Of a stretch of DNA of 64,000 bases, positions 53,040-61,239 are shown piece by piece (within the stretch, counting starts at the first letter, position 1; each line of letters opens with the position of its first letter). A program made the translations under genes and the position numbers. Where the stretch lies: positions 4,167,022-4,231,021 of the forward strand of contig OY282376.1 of NCBI GenBank assembly GCA_958295845.1, read 5' to 3'. Source of the DNA: Caldilineaceae bacterium (GTDB lineage: Bacteria > Chloroflexota > Anaerolineae > Caldilineales > Caldilineaceae). Below the pieces are notes generated by a model. The model had not been told where the DNA came from. It did not search any database and saw only the letters and a list, made by a program, of their open reading frames with translations.

Positions 53040-54368
53040 ATGAACAGCCCGCAGACCGTTACAGTCCCTTCCCACTCGTGGTTTGGGGACACAGACTTCA
53101 GGCTCACTTTTCCGGCAGGCTGGGACATTCACGTCTGCGGCTGTGAGGATGCGCCGGCGCTCAGTTCGGCGCAGATCGCGGCGGCGTTCGACAGTCCGAT
53201 TGGTACGCCGCGCATTCGCGATGCGGCCAGCGGCCGGGCCAGCGCCGCGATCATCGTTGATGACCTGGGCCGGCCGACGCCGGCGGCGGATGTGCTGCCC
53301 TATGTGCTGGAGGAGCTGGCTGCAGCGGGGGTGCCCAAGTCCGAGACGGTGATCGTCATTGGCGGGGGCACGCACCGGCCGCTAACCGAGGAGGAGGTAG
53401 TCAAGAAGGTAGGCGCGGAAGTTGCAGCGGCCTATGCGACGACCTCGCATGATTTCATGGCAGGGGATCTGGTCGCCTACGGCAGCCTGGAGGACGGTAC
53501 GCCGATCTATATCAACCGGATTGTGGCCGAAGCCGAGTTCAAAATCTGTGTGGGCGGGATTTATCCCCACCCGTCGGTCGGTTTTGGTGGAGGCGCGAAG
53601 CTGATCGTGCCGGGGGTGGCGGGATTCGCCACGATTTTCCACTTTCACAGCTTTTCTGCGCGGCGGGGCCAAGGCAATATCGAGCGGCTAAAGCCGGATG
53701 ACGGAGAGGAGAGCGGAGCAACGCTGATCGACGGCGGCGTGCGGGACCACCGGGACGTGGCTGAAGAGGTGGCGGGGCTGATCGGACTGGATATGATCGT
53801 CAATTGCGTCCTTACCTCCCGCAGGCAGATCGCTGGGCTGTTTGTGGGCGATATGGTCGAGGCTCATCGCGAGGGGGCACGTTTCGCGCAGCGGACATAC
53901 GGGACGGCGATCCCGCACGGGCTGCGGCAGGAGGCGGATCTGCTGGTGTGCAACGCGTATCCGCTGGACGCGGACCCGATTCAGGGTTCGAAGGCGCTAT
54001 GGCCGCGTCAGTATTTCGAGCGGGAGCCGTATACGGTCATGCTCAACGCGGCCAGCGACGGTATCTCCTACCATGGGCTGCATCAGCAACTGCCTTGGCC
54101 GCAGTATCTGAAGCGCAGGGTTGCGGCCGACGCCACGCCAGAACCTGCTGCCACGATCGGGGGACGGGAAACCCTGCTCGTCGTCTCTGAACATTTCCTG
54201 GCGGCGGAATTTGCGATGAAGCATAAGGGCGATCTGCTCTTCCGCAACTGGCAGTCGGTGATCGACCAGCTGGCGGACATTCTGCCTGCAGACGCCACGG
54301 TTGCCGTTTTTCCGAATACATCGATCCAGATCCTGAAACGGGAAGAAGCAGTGGCGGTGGGCGCGTAG
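53040..54368 (+). CDS. LarA-like (DUF2088) nickel-pincer racemase-family protein
   Basis: 442 residues from the ATG at 53040, which follows AAGGA; a TTG at 53025 would add five. The LarA N-terminal signature DDLGRPTP is at 74-81, GGGTHRPL at 108-115 (H112) and HPSVGFGGGAKLIVPG at 177-192, with H177 and K187, the lysine that carries the nickel pincer cofactor in lactate racemase. The family racemises or epimerises 2-hydroxy acids such as lactate or malate. The cofactor genes larB, larC and larE are not in this window. Next on the strand is an HD hydrolase, 60 bases on. Confidence 0.9.
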   Translation: MNSPQTVTVPSHSWFGDTDFRLTFPAGWDIHVCGCEDAPALSSAQIAAAFDSPIGTPRIRDAASGRASAAIIVDDLGRPTPAADVLPYVLEELAAAGVPKSETVIVIGGGTHRPLTEEEVVKKVGAEVAAAYATTSHDFMAGDLVAYGSLEDGTPIYINRIVAEAEFKICVGGIYPHPSVGFGGGAKLIVPGVAGFATIFHFHSFSARRGQGNIERLKPDDGEESGATLIDGGVRDHRDVAEEVAGLIGLDMIVNCVLTSRRQIAGLFVGDMVEAHREGARFAQRTYGTAIPHGLRQEADLLVCNAYPLDADPIQGSKALWPRQYFEREPYTVMLNAASDGISYHGLHQQLPWPQYLKRRVAADATPEPAATIGGRETLLVVSEHFLAAEFAMKHKGDLLFRNWQSVIDQLADILPADATVAVFPNTSIQILKREEAVAVGA

Positions 54369-54428
54369 GCTGAAGGGACAGCGCTGCGGGAGGCACTACG
54401 TCTGGCGTTGAACAGAGGAGAGAAAGAA

Positions 54429-55019
54429 ATGGCTTCGATGGAAGAGCTCCGGCAGGGTGTGTGCGAAAACCTGCCGGAGGTCAATGAGATAAGGGACGAG
54501 GCGTTGCGCGGGAAGGTGATAGAGGCGTGGGCCTTTGCGCTGTCGCAGACGGAGTTTACGCGCATCGACCAAATCAAGGGATCGGGTGTGCCGGACTCGC
54601 CGGCGCTGAAGGACGGAACGCAGGCGGAGCATCTGCGGGGTGTTGCGCGCATGGCGCAGGGGCTTGCCGACGGCCTGGAGGCGGTGCATGGAGAAATCGG
54701 GATTGACAGGGACCTACTGTGGGCGTGTGCGCTGTGTCATGACGTTGGCAAGCCGTTTGAGTTCAGCCCGGAGAACCAGGCGCGGTGGCAGAACGATGTG
54801 GGCGCGTCGGGTTTTCCGTCGATCCGGCATTCGGTGTACGGCGTGCACGTGGCGCTGACGGTGGGGTTGCCGGAGGCGGTGGCGCATACGGCGGGCGCGC
54901 ATTCGGCCGAGGGGGAGTTGATCAAACGCAGCCTGGAGAACACGCTTGTTAACAGCGCGGACCACGCCTATTGGGGGGCGATGGAGAGAGCCGGGCAGCT
55001 GGAGACGGAGGGGGAGTAG
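54429..55019 (+). CDS. HD-domain phosphohydrolase
   Basis: 196 residues from the ATG at 54429, with AGGAG eight bases upstream; a TTG at 54408 would add seven. The HD metal site is complete: H68 (EHLRGVARM), H104-D105 (CHDVGKP), His residues at 134/140 and 158, and D178 (NSADHAYW). It lies alone in an operon with the LarA-like gene. Such proteins hydrolyse nucleotides or other phosphate esters; the substrate is unknown. Single-domain, soluble, no signal. Confidence 0.87.
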   Translation: MASMEELRQGVCENLPEVNEIRDEALRGKVIEAWAFALSQTEFTRIDQIKGSGVPDSPALKDGTQAEHLRGVARMAQGLADGLEAVHGEIGIDRDLLWACALCHDVGKPFEFSPENQARWQNDVGASGFPSIRHSVYGVHVALTVGLPEAVAHTAGAHSAEGELIKRSLENTLVNSADHAYWGAMERAGQLETEGE

Positions 55020-55057
55020 GCTAAGCGGTTGGGACTGATGGAAATATGCTTTGCAGT

Positions 55058-55092
55058 ACTGCGTATACCGTATTCCGTATTTCGTAGTGCGT
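55058..55092. repeat. Heptanucleotide tandem repeats, second sequence type
   Basis: ACTGCGT, ATACCGT, ATTCCGT, ATTTCGT and AGTGCGT follow each other with no break, all ending in CGT. They lie between the convergent HD and PhyH genes. The period is the same as at the other heptamer sites, but the unit differs. Confidence 0.8.
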
Positions 55093-55158
55093 TACGGCAG
55101 ACGAGACAGGGGCTATTCCATTTCGCTCTGCGAGAGGAGGCTCGGCATTGGAGGGGAC

Positions 55159-55941
55159 TTACGTATTTTCCCCGTGTTGGGCTACGATTTCGCGCATGCC
55201 GTCCCACTCCATCCAGATGTCGGTGAGGGCTTCGTACAGTTGGGCCATGTAGTTGACATGTTGCAGGCGGAAATAGATGGCGTAGCGAGGGTGTGGTGAG
55301 ACGTTGGGCGAGGCGCAGTGTGCTATCTGGTAGTGTACTAGGATGGCGTCACCGGCCGCGGCGGTAATCATATTCGGTTGCGGCATATGGATGGGCGGCA
55401 TGCCTTCGGCGCCGCCGCGCATAAGGATGTCGTGCCCATTTTCGCGAAAATACTGCTGGTAGAGATGATGGGTACCGGGCCAGACGGCCAAGTTTCCGGC
55501 GTAATCGGTATTCACGTCGCTGAGGGCGATGCCGACGAGCATCGTGAATCGGCGCAGCTCGCCGGCGGGGACGCCGTTGTGGGGCGAGTGACGGCCGTCC
55601 AGATGGGGTCGCGGCGCTGGTGGGGGATCGTCCAGCCGCGGAAAGCGGACTGCGATTTGTCCGCGCTGGACCGGGTTGACCTTTCCGGCGCCAATCATGG
55701 ATTCGGCCAGCAGTTTTACGGGCGACCGGTTGTACAGATCGGTAATTTCTGGCGCTTGCCGCAGTTCCGGGCAGAATGACTGTGCATTAAAGGTCGTCAT
55801 TTGTGCGGGATCGATGCCGTTGCCGAAGGAGTGGTTGATCGCTTTGACGGCGGCGTCGACCATCACACCTGGGACAACGCCGGGCACCCTCACATATCCC
55901 TTATTGTAGAATTCCATCTTTTGCGCGTAGGTCAGATGCAT
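55159..55941 (-). CDS. Phytanoyl-CoA dioxygenase-family (PhyH) protein 1
   Basis: 260 residues from the ATG at 55941, chosen for the GGAGGG just upstream. It is a non-heme iron, 2-oxoglutarate-dependent oxygenase type. The iron site is H113-x-D115 (PHLDGRHSP) with a distal His at 203 or 208, and R219 (HPRYAIYFR) would bind 2-oxoglutarate. VPAGELRRFTMLVGIALSDV is the core strand region. The next gene upstream is a paralogue, about three quarters identical by eye. Both have the same promoter layout. Substrate unknown. Confidence 0.9.
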   Translation of the reverse strand: MHLTYAQKMEFYNKGYVRVPGVVPGVMVDAAVKAINHSFGNGIDPAQMTTFNAQSFCPELRQAPEITDLYNRSPVKLLAESMIGAGKVNPVQRGQIAVRFPRLDDPPPAPRPHLDGRHSPHNGVPAGELRRFTMLVGIALSDVNTDYAGNLAVWPGTHHLYQQYFRENGHDILMRGGAEGMPPIHMPQPNMITAAAGDAILVHYQIAHCASPNVSPHPRYAIYFRLQHVNYMAQLYEALTDIWMEWDGMREIVAQHGENT

Positions 55942-55980
55942 TTTTCCCTCCTCTATCGTCTGGCCCGATGGGATGAAAAC

Positions 55981-56009
55981 ATTAGACACCAGCGCGGTGC
56001 GAAAATCAA
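55981..56009 (-). promoter_or_regulatory. Promoter of PhyH gene 1, shared layout with the paralogue
   Basis: On the minus strand TTGATT (56004-56009), 17 bases, then TCTAAT (55981-55986). The -10 box lies in GGTGTCTAATG, which is repeated exactly before the paralogue. It is 40 bases from the start codon. Confidence 0.65.
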
Positions 56010-56043
56010 ACGGGGCGGATTGAACTGCAGGGGTCAGAACTGC

Positions 56044-56078
56044 AGTGGTCAGTGATCAGTGGTCAGTGGTTAGTGGTT
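56044..56078. repeat. Heptanucleotide tandem repeats
   Basis: AGTGGTC, AGTGATC, AGTGGTC, AGTGGTT and AGTGGTT form five seven-base units, preceded by GGGTCAG, AACTGCA and a partial unit. The same unit type occurs at 48891. The words GAACTGCAGGGGTCAG just before this array (about 56022-56037) recur at 59853 in the composite repeat. Confidence 0.85.
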
Positions 56079-56171
56079 AGAAATTGGCGGCCTCAGTAAT
56101 CTGGAAGACTTTTTTGATAAGTGCAAGTCTTTTGGACTTCCATGGATTGGGATGTAACTACTTTAGGTTGA

Positions 56172-56957
56172 TTAGCTGGACTGCTTGGTTTGGTGGGCAA
56201 TGACTTCGCGCATGCCGTCCCATTCCATCCAGATGTCGGTCAGGGTTTCGAAGCGCTGGTCCTTGTGGTCGACGTGGTTGAGGCGGAAGTAGATGGCGTA
56301 GCGGGGATGGGGTGAGACGTTGGGCGCGGCGGTGTGGGCGACCTGGTAGTGTACAAGAAAGGCGTCGCCGGGCCTGGCGGTCATCTGTTGCGCCGGCGGC
56401 ATGTCAATGGGGGGCATGTCTTCGGCGTCGCCGCAGGTCATGAAGTCATTCCCGTTGTCACGAAAATATTGTTCGAATTGACAATGGGTACCGGGCCAGA
56501 CGACCAGGTTGCCGGCGTAGTCGGTGGTCACCTCGCTGAGGGCGATGCCGACGAGCATTGTGAAGCTGCGCAACTCGCCGGCAGGGACGCCGTTGTGGGG
56601 CGAGTAGCGGCCATCCAGATGGGGACGGGGCGCGGGCGGTGGATCGTCCAGCAGCGGAAAGCGAACTGCGATCTGGCCGCCCGTGACAGGATTCAGATTA
56701 CCCGCGCCTATCAGCGACTCTGCCAGCGCTTTGACCGGCGTCCGATTGTAGAGATCGGTGATCTCGGGCGCTTCGCGCAATTCAGGGCAGAATGTCCGGG
56801 ATTGGAAGGTGATCATCTTGGCCGGATCGATGCCGTTGCCGAAGGAATGGTTGATGGCTTTGACAGCGGCGTCGACCATTACTGTGGGAACAGCGCCGGG
56901 AATCTGCACATAGCCTTTCTCGTAGAGTTCAAGTTTCTGCGCGTGGTTTAGTTGCAT
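56172..56957 (-). CDS. Phytanoyl-CoA dioxygenase-family (PhyH) protein 2
   Basis: 261-residue paralogue of the preceding protein. It starts MQLNHAQKLELYEKGYVQIP and keeps the iron site H113-x-D115 (PHLDGRYSP) and the C-terminal HPRYAIYFR. Conservation is strong through the core (NHSFGNGIDPAKMITFQS, PVKALAESLIGAGNLNP) and weaker in the loop before GDAFLVHYQVAH. The two genes are separated by about 230 bases holding a promoter and heptamer repeats, so they can be expressed separately. Divergent from the isomerase-like gene. Confidence 0.9.
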   Translation of the reverse strand: MQLNHAQKLELYEKGYVQIPGAVPTVMVDAAVKAINHSFGNGIDPAKMITFQSRTFCPELREAPEITDLYNRTPVKALAESLIGAGNLNPVTGGQIAVRFPLLDDPPPAPRPHLDGRYSPHNGVPAGELRSFTMLVGIALSEVTTDYAGNLVVWPGTHCQFEQYFRDNGNDFMTCGDAEDMPPIDMPPAQQMTARPGDAFLVHYQVAHTAAPNVSPHPRYAIYFRLNHVDHKDQRFETLTDIWMEWDGMREVIAHQTKQSS

Positions 56958-56994
56958 TTTCGTACTCTCTCGTCCCTTTTGGTCTGTTTATGTC

Positions 56995-57023
56995 ATTAGA
57001 CACCGGCCTACCACGAATTACAA
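56995..57023 (-). promoter_or_regulatory. Promoter of PhyH gene 2
   Basis: On the minus strand TTGTAA (57018-57023), 17 bases, then TCTAAT (56995-57000) in the same GGTGTCTAATG context as before PhyH gene 1, 38 bases from the start codon. The rest of the spacer is not alike, so the 11 shared bases are probably kept by function or by recent duplication. Confidence 0.65.
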
Positions 57024-57145
57024 ACGGATATGCAAGGTCGAAGGTGTCGGGTAGACGCGACAATGGCCGAGTTGAGCATGGTGAAAACGACTTTATCGCA
57101 GGCCTGACACAGAAGTCTTGAGGCGCAGTTAGAAAGGCGAAACTC

Positions 57146-58570
57146 GTGAAGAAGACAAGAATTCGGACATTGTTTCTGGGAAGCCCGAGAGGCGACTCGT
57201 TCCCGGGGGAGGAGAATGAGGCGTGGCCGATCTATCAGGGTTCGTTCAGCCACGAGAGCGTGGCCGCGCGTTACAGGGAGGAGCTGAAGGCGTACGAGCG
57301 GGAGGTGGAGTTCACGGGACAGAGGCTGGTGCGGACGCGAGCGGAGTTGGAAGAGGCGGCTGAAAATGTGGGGGACGAGGACGGTGTCCTTGCTATCATT
57401 CTGGGCCTGTTTCCGAATGTGATGCAGAAGGAGATTGCGAGCTGGGGCAAGCCGACGGTGATGTTCAATCCGACGGAAACGCCGCTTTCGCCCCTGGGAT
57501 GGCTGCATAATTTCGTGCCGGTGAAGGGTAAGCGCAATGTGATTCCCGTGCTTTCGTCGGATTTCGCCGACGTGGGGAAGAAGGTCGGCGTGTTGAAGGC
57601 CATTCACAAGATGGGGCAGTCGAAGGTGCTGTACCAGCAGTCGCATACGCCGAAGCAGGTGGAGTCGAGCCGCAGGTGGTTCGAGGAAGGGTGGGGCGGG
57701 ATCCATCTTTTTTCCGACCTGACGCCGTTGAGCGACGGCTTTATCAGGCAGACGAAGGAGAGGCTGGGGCTTGAGATCAAGGAAATCCCTCCTCAGCGGC
57801 TGATCGCGGCCTACCAGAACGCCGATGCTGAGGCTGCGGAGGCGCTGGCGCAGGGGAGGATTGCGGGGGCCACGGATGTTGTTGAACCGACGAGGGAGGA
57901 CGTGGTCGAATCATGCAAGTTGTACCTGGGACTCAAGCAGATCCTGGCGGAGGAGGAGGCGCAGGGTATTGCCGAGCACGGCATCTGTATGGGGAGCGGG
58001 CCGTATCCGCTGCCGTGCCTGGCGTTTTCGATGCTGAACGACGAGGGGCTGGCCGGGATCTGCCAGCTGGATCTGTCGAGCACTATCACGCAGCTGTTGA
58101 TCGGGTATCTCGCGGACCGACCGGGCTTTATTGGCCATATTCATATCGATACGGGGCGGAATCTGATCGGGATGTCGCACGATTTCAGCGCGACGAAGCT
58201 GGGGGGATGGGACGGCGAGAAGGCGGACGAATACGCGTTTCGCAATCACCAGGGGTTGTATCGGAGCACGTGTGTGAACGTGCAGATGGAGGTGGGGCAG
58301 ACGGTGACGATCGCCCAGTATGTGCCGTTCGACCGCATGTATGTCTTTACAGGGGTCATTGACAGCAATGTGAGTCCGCAGCGGGACTGCAGGACATCGG
58401 TGGCGATCCAGGTTGCCGATGCGAAGCGGCTGCTGCGGAACTGTATGAAAGCGGAGCACCCGCTGACGCCGGGCGGGCACAGGGTCCTGTTTTACGGGGA
58501 CTGGGTGGATGAGATTGAGGACCTGGGGCAGTTGTTGGGATTTGAGGTTGTGAACGATATGGCTCAGTGA
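57146..58570 (+). CDS. L-fucose/L-arabinose isomerase-like protein
   Basis: 474 residues from a GTG, with AAAGG nine bases upstream. The fold type is suggested by the paired domains of the FucI/AraA superfamily: TLFLGSPRGDSFPGEENEAW at the start, LAIILGLFPNVMQKEI, NVIPVLSSDFADVGKKVG, then a middle region around ICMGSGPYPLPCLAFSMLND and the C-terminal IGHIHIDTGRNLIGMSHDFS, GLYRSTCVNVQMEVGQTVTI. I see no clear copy of the full metal-binding set of E. coli FucI, so the reaction is uncertain. With the following dehydrogenase gene it may handle a deoxy- or aldose sugar. Length fits sugar isomerases. Confidence 0.7.
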   Translation: MKKTRIRTLFLGSPRGDSFPGEENEAWPIYQGSFSHESVAARYREELKAYEREVEFTGQRLVRTRAELEEAAENVGDEDGVLAIILGLFPNVMQKEIASWGKPTVMFNPTETPLSPLGWLHNFVPVKGKRNVIPVLSSDFADVGKKVGVLKAIHKMGQSKVLYQQSHTPKQVESSRRWFEEGWGGIHLFSDLTPLSDGFIRQTKERLGLEIKEIPPQRLIAAYQNADAEAAEALAQGRIAGATDVVEPTREDVVESCKLYLGLKQILAEEEAQGIAEHGICMGSGPYPLPCLAFSMLNDEGLAGICQLDLSSTITQLLIGYLADRPGFIGHIHIDTGRNLIGMSHDFSATKLGGWDGEKADEYAFRNHQGLYRSTCVNVQMEVGQTVTIAQYVPFDRMYVFTGVIDSNVSPQRDCRTSVAIQVADAKRLLRNCMKAEHPLTPGGHRVLFYGDWVDEIEDLGQLLGFEVVNDMAQ

Positions 58571-58589
58571 GCGAGAGGCAGGTAAGACA

Positions 58590-59636
58590 TTGATCAAGAT
58601 CAAGGCTGCAGAAATTACGGGGCTGCGAGAGGTAAGTCTGGTCGAGGATGAGATCGCGGGCCCGGGCGCGGGAGAAGTGGCGATACGCTCGCTTTATTCG
58701 GGTATCAGTCATGGGACGGAGATGAATGTGTATCGCGGCCACGCGCCGATGTGGCAGCGGAAGCAGGACCGCCGCACGCGGCTGTTTGTGGAAAGCGAAG
58801 AGCCTGAGTGGGAATACCCTCTGCGTTACGGTTACGCGTGCGTGGGCGTGGTCACGGAGGTGGGGAGCGATGTGAAGGCGTTTGATGAGGGCGATGTTGT
58901 CTTCAGCTTTGCCCCGCACCAGTCGGCGCACGTACTGCCAGCGGGTTCGGTGTTCAAACTGCCGGAGGGAATCGATCCAAGGGCAGGTGTGCTCACGGCC
59001 GTACTGAACACGACTTTCAACGGCATATTGGACGCGGACCTGCATTTGGGAGAGTGCGTGGTGGTCTTTGGCCAGGGTATCCTGGGGCAGCTGACGGTGC
59101 AGTGGGCCAAGCTGTCGGGCGCGGCGCCGGTGATCGCGGTGGACCTGATTGATAAGAGGCTGGAAATCTCCAAAAGGGTGAGCGGCGCGGACCTTGTCTT
59201 CAATGCGGGCGAGGTCAGGGACATTGCGATGGCAGTGAGGGAGTTGACTGACAATCGCGGCGCGGACGTGGTGTTCGAGTTTTCGGCCAGTGATCGCGCT
59301 CTGAACGAGGCGATCCGCACGGTTTGTTACAACGGCAAGGTGATCGTGATGTCGTGGTATGCAGGCGCGCTGGCCAACGTCTACCCGGGTGGGGAGTTTC
59401 ACCACAACCGCATCCAGCTGATTTCGTCGCAGATAGCCGGCATCAGCCCTGAGCTGTCGCACCGGTGGACGGCCGCGCGGCGCATGGAGGCGGTGCTGTC
59501 GCTGATGTCCAAGTTGAATCTGGATGGGTTGATTACGGATGTGGTCGACCATGGGGACGCGGCCGCGGCCTATGAAATGATCGACAAACACCCACAGGAC
59601 ATCCTGCAGATCGTGCTTGACTACGGCGAGGATTGA
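58590..59636 (+). CDS. MDR-family dehydrogenase, zinc-type alcohol dehydrogenase-like
   Basis: 348 residues from a TTG with AGGCAGGT upstream; it follows the isomerase-like gene by 19 bases. The GroES-like part has SGISHGTEMNVYRGHAP (about 38-54). This fits the group near bacteriochlorophyllide dehydrogenase (BchC-like) rather than classical zinc ADH, whose Cys ligand is missing here. The Rossmann part has VVVFGQGILGQLTVQWAK, then VIAVDLIDKRLEISK and NRGADVVFEFSA. Likely an NAD(P)-dependent oxidation of a sugar or polyol. Followed by a long non-coding region with the composite repeat. Confidence 0.87.
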   Translation: MIKIKAAEITGLREVSLVEDEIAGPGAGEVAIRSLYSGISHGTEMNVYRGHAPMWQRKQDRRTRLFVESEEPEWEYPLRYGYACVGVVTEVGSDVKAFDEGDVVFSFAPHQSAHVLPAGSVFKLPEGIDPRAGVLTAVLNTTFNGILDADLHLGECVVVFGQGILGQLTVQWAKLSGAAPVIAVDLIDKRLEISKRVSGADLVFNAGEVRDIAMAVRELTDNRGADVVFEFSASDRALNEAIRTVCYNGKVIVMSWYAGALANVYPGGEFHHNRIQLISSQIAGISPELSHRWTAARRMEAVLSLMSKLNLDGLITDVVDHGDAAAAYEMIDKHPQDILQIVLDYGED

Positions 59637-59799
59637 GGTGAAATTCGAAGAAGGAAACCCTTCCACTACGTAACTTTTAAGCCGCAAACAGTGTGTGTCT
59701 CGACAAACTCTTCATCTTCGCCGCCATTCGGGCTTTGTGATGGTGTATTCGGTTGGCAGCCGCCAGGTTGGTTGGGGCGTACTGTCGGCATGCCGCGAA

Positions 59800-60053
59800 G
59801 GTGGGGAAGAATGAACACGGTGGCTAGCCAGGGCGGGGCGTTGCGGGGGCGCGGAACTGCAGGGGTCAGGAGTCAGGGATCAGGGGCCTGAGATAGGAGT
59901 TGGGGTGGAAGACACTGTCGACTAGACGCAATGCTGGGGAAGAGTCAGCACGGTGGTCTAGTTAGGGCGGGGCGTTGCGGGGGCGCAGCCCCTGCACAAG
60001 GGAGGGCCGAAGGCCCGAACGCCCAAAAAACCGAGGAGAGAGCGAAGAGGAGT
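59800..60053. repeat. Composite intergenic repeat, copy 2
   Basis: Again two half-elements in the same order as at 14276-14560. The first (about 59800-59868) has GGGGAAGAATGAACACGG and GGGCGGGGCGTTGCGGGG, ending GGAACTGCAGGGG. The second (about 59900-60053) has GTGGAAGACAC, CTAGACGCAATGCTGGGG, then the same GGGCGGGGCGTTGCGG, CAGCCCCTGCACAAGGG and GGGCCGAAGGCCCGAACGCC. Between the halves lie heptamers GGGGTCA, GGAGTCA, GGGATCA (59862-59882), which are absent from copy 1. It lies beyond the 3' end of the MDR dehydrogenase gene. Confidence 0.85.
59862..59889. repeat. Heptanucleotide repeats inside the composite repeat
   Basis: GGGGTCA, GGAGTCA, GGGATCA and GGGGCCT are four seven-base units joining the two halves of the composite repeat. 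They replace the 10-11 base units found at this place in the other copy. Confidence 0.7.
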
Positions 60054-60247
60054 TAGGAGAGAGAACACCTTGAATCGCCTCGTTCAGGGTTGCGAATCAA
60101 TTGCGGCTGCGTAGCTATTCCACTACCAATTTATGGCTGGTTTCCGGCCGCAACGGATTGCCAAGCAAAGACTGTATTCTTCCATGAAGCAGTGCTGACT
60201 TTGGCGGTGGAACCGATTCCGGCTTCTCACACAACAGAAGATACGAC

Positions 60248-61156
60248 ATGAACATCGAAGAAATCGCTGGCAGCTTTGATCGGGACGGGTACGTCCTGTT
60301 GCCGCAAGCGATTTGCCCTGAAGAGCTGGCGGTCTTGCAGGAGGACTCGGCTCATGTCATTGAAGAGGGCTATGAGGGCAAGGAACCGGAGAGTGACTAC
60401 TTCTATGATGCGCTGCCGGATACGGGTGAGGTTGTATTCCACCGTGTGCAGTATGTCTTCCCCAAGGCCAAGAACAACTCGTTTATCAAGCTGCTGGCGC
60501 ATCCGTTGATCCTGCAGGTGGTGCAGCGGCTGCTGGGGGATGACTTCATCTGCGAGGCGGAGGCGTTTGTTTTCAAGACGCCGGGAAACGGCAAGGAGGT
60601 CCCGGTCCACTGCGACGGTGATCCCAGCCAACCGGATGTAATGGAGCTGGTGTTCAACGTCGATTACTACCTGGACGACGCGACACCGGAGAACGGCTGC
60701 CTGCTGGCCGCGCCGGGCAGTCATAAGCTGAATCTGCCCGTAAAGGAGGTGGTGGCGCAGGGCTTCGACTTTCCCGGCCTGGTTGAACTGCCGGTCAAGG
60801 CGGGCGACGTGCTGTTTCACAATGTCAAGCTGGTGCATGGTTCGAGGCGCAACAGCGCCGACAGTTTGCGGCGCACGCTCTACTATGCATTCCATTCGCT
60901 GGGCGCGGCTGCGCGCCAGGGTGAACCCAGAGCGGAGGGGTCGTACCTCAGGCCGGGACAGACGGTGCCCCAGAGCTGGATCGATGACCGTCTGCGGCTG
61001 ATGATGCACGCCATCGATCTGCGAAAGGAGAGCAGTTACGGGCGCGATGAGGTTCCCTTCGCCTATCAGCCGCCGGCGGGCTACGACGTGACGTGGCCGT
61101 CAAGGGATGAAACTCTGAATTACCGGCCGGCGCTGGGGTATAGCAAGTTCTATTGA
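60248..61156 (+). CDS. Phytanoyl-CoA dioxygenase-family (PhyH) protein 3
   Basis: 302 residues, more distant from PhyH 1 and 2 than these are from each other. FDRDGYVLLPQAI is the usual PhyH N-terminus. The iron site is H121-x-D123 (VHCDGDPSQ) with distal H197 (LVHGSRRN), and R208 (SLRRTLYYAFH) would bind 2-oxoglutarate. GSHKLN is the family GSH motif. The ribosome site is weak. It is not in an operon: the next gene is convergent. Such proteins hydroxylate lipids, small amines or secondary metabolites; the substrate is unknown. Confidence 0.9.
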   Translation: MNIEEIAGSFDRDGYVLLPQAICPEELAVLQEDSAHVIEEGYEGKEPESDYFYDALPDTGEVVFHRVQYVFPKAKNNSFIKLLAHPLILQVVQRLLGDDFICEAEAFVFKTPGNGKEVPVHCDGDPSQPDVMELVFNVDYYLDDATPENGCLLAAPGSHKLNLPVKEVVAQGFDFPGLVELPVKAGDVLFHNVKLVHGSRRNSADSLRRTLYYAFHSLGAAARQGEPRAEGSYLRPGQTVPQSWIDDRLRLMMHAIDLRKESSYGRDEVPFAYQPPAGYDVTWPSRDETLNYRPALGYSKFY

Positions 61157-61239
61157 GGTCTGGCCTGCAGGGCAGGTACAAGGCCTGCCCCTACGGGCGC
61201 GGGGGATGGCAGGGGCGTGTTCCGGCTTGATGTTGGCCC

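Larger units (their letters stand above)
59637..60247. other. Non-coding region holding the composite repeat
   Basis: About 610 bases without a gene. 59637-59799 and 60054-60247 show nothing I can name. The middle is the composite repeat with heptamer units. No ribosome site or recognisable protein is present in the short ORFs here. Confidence 0.55.
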
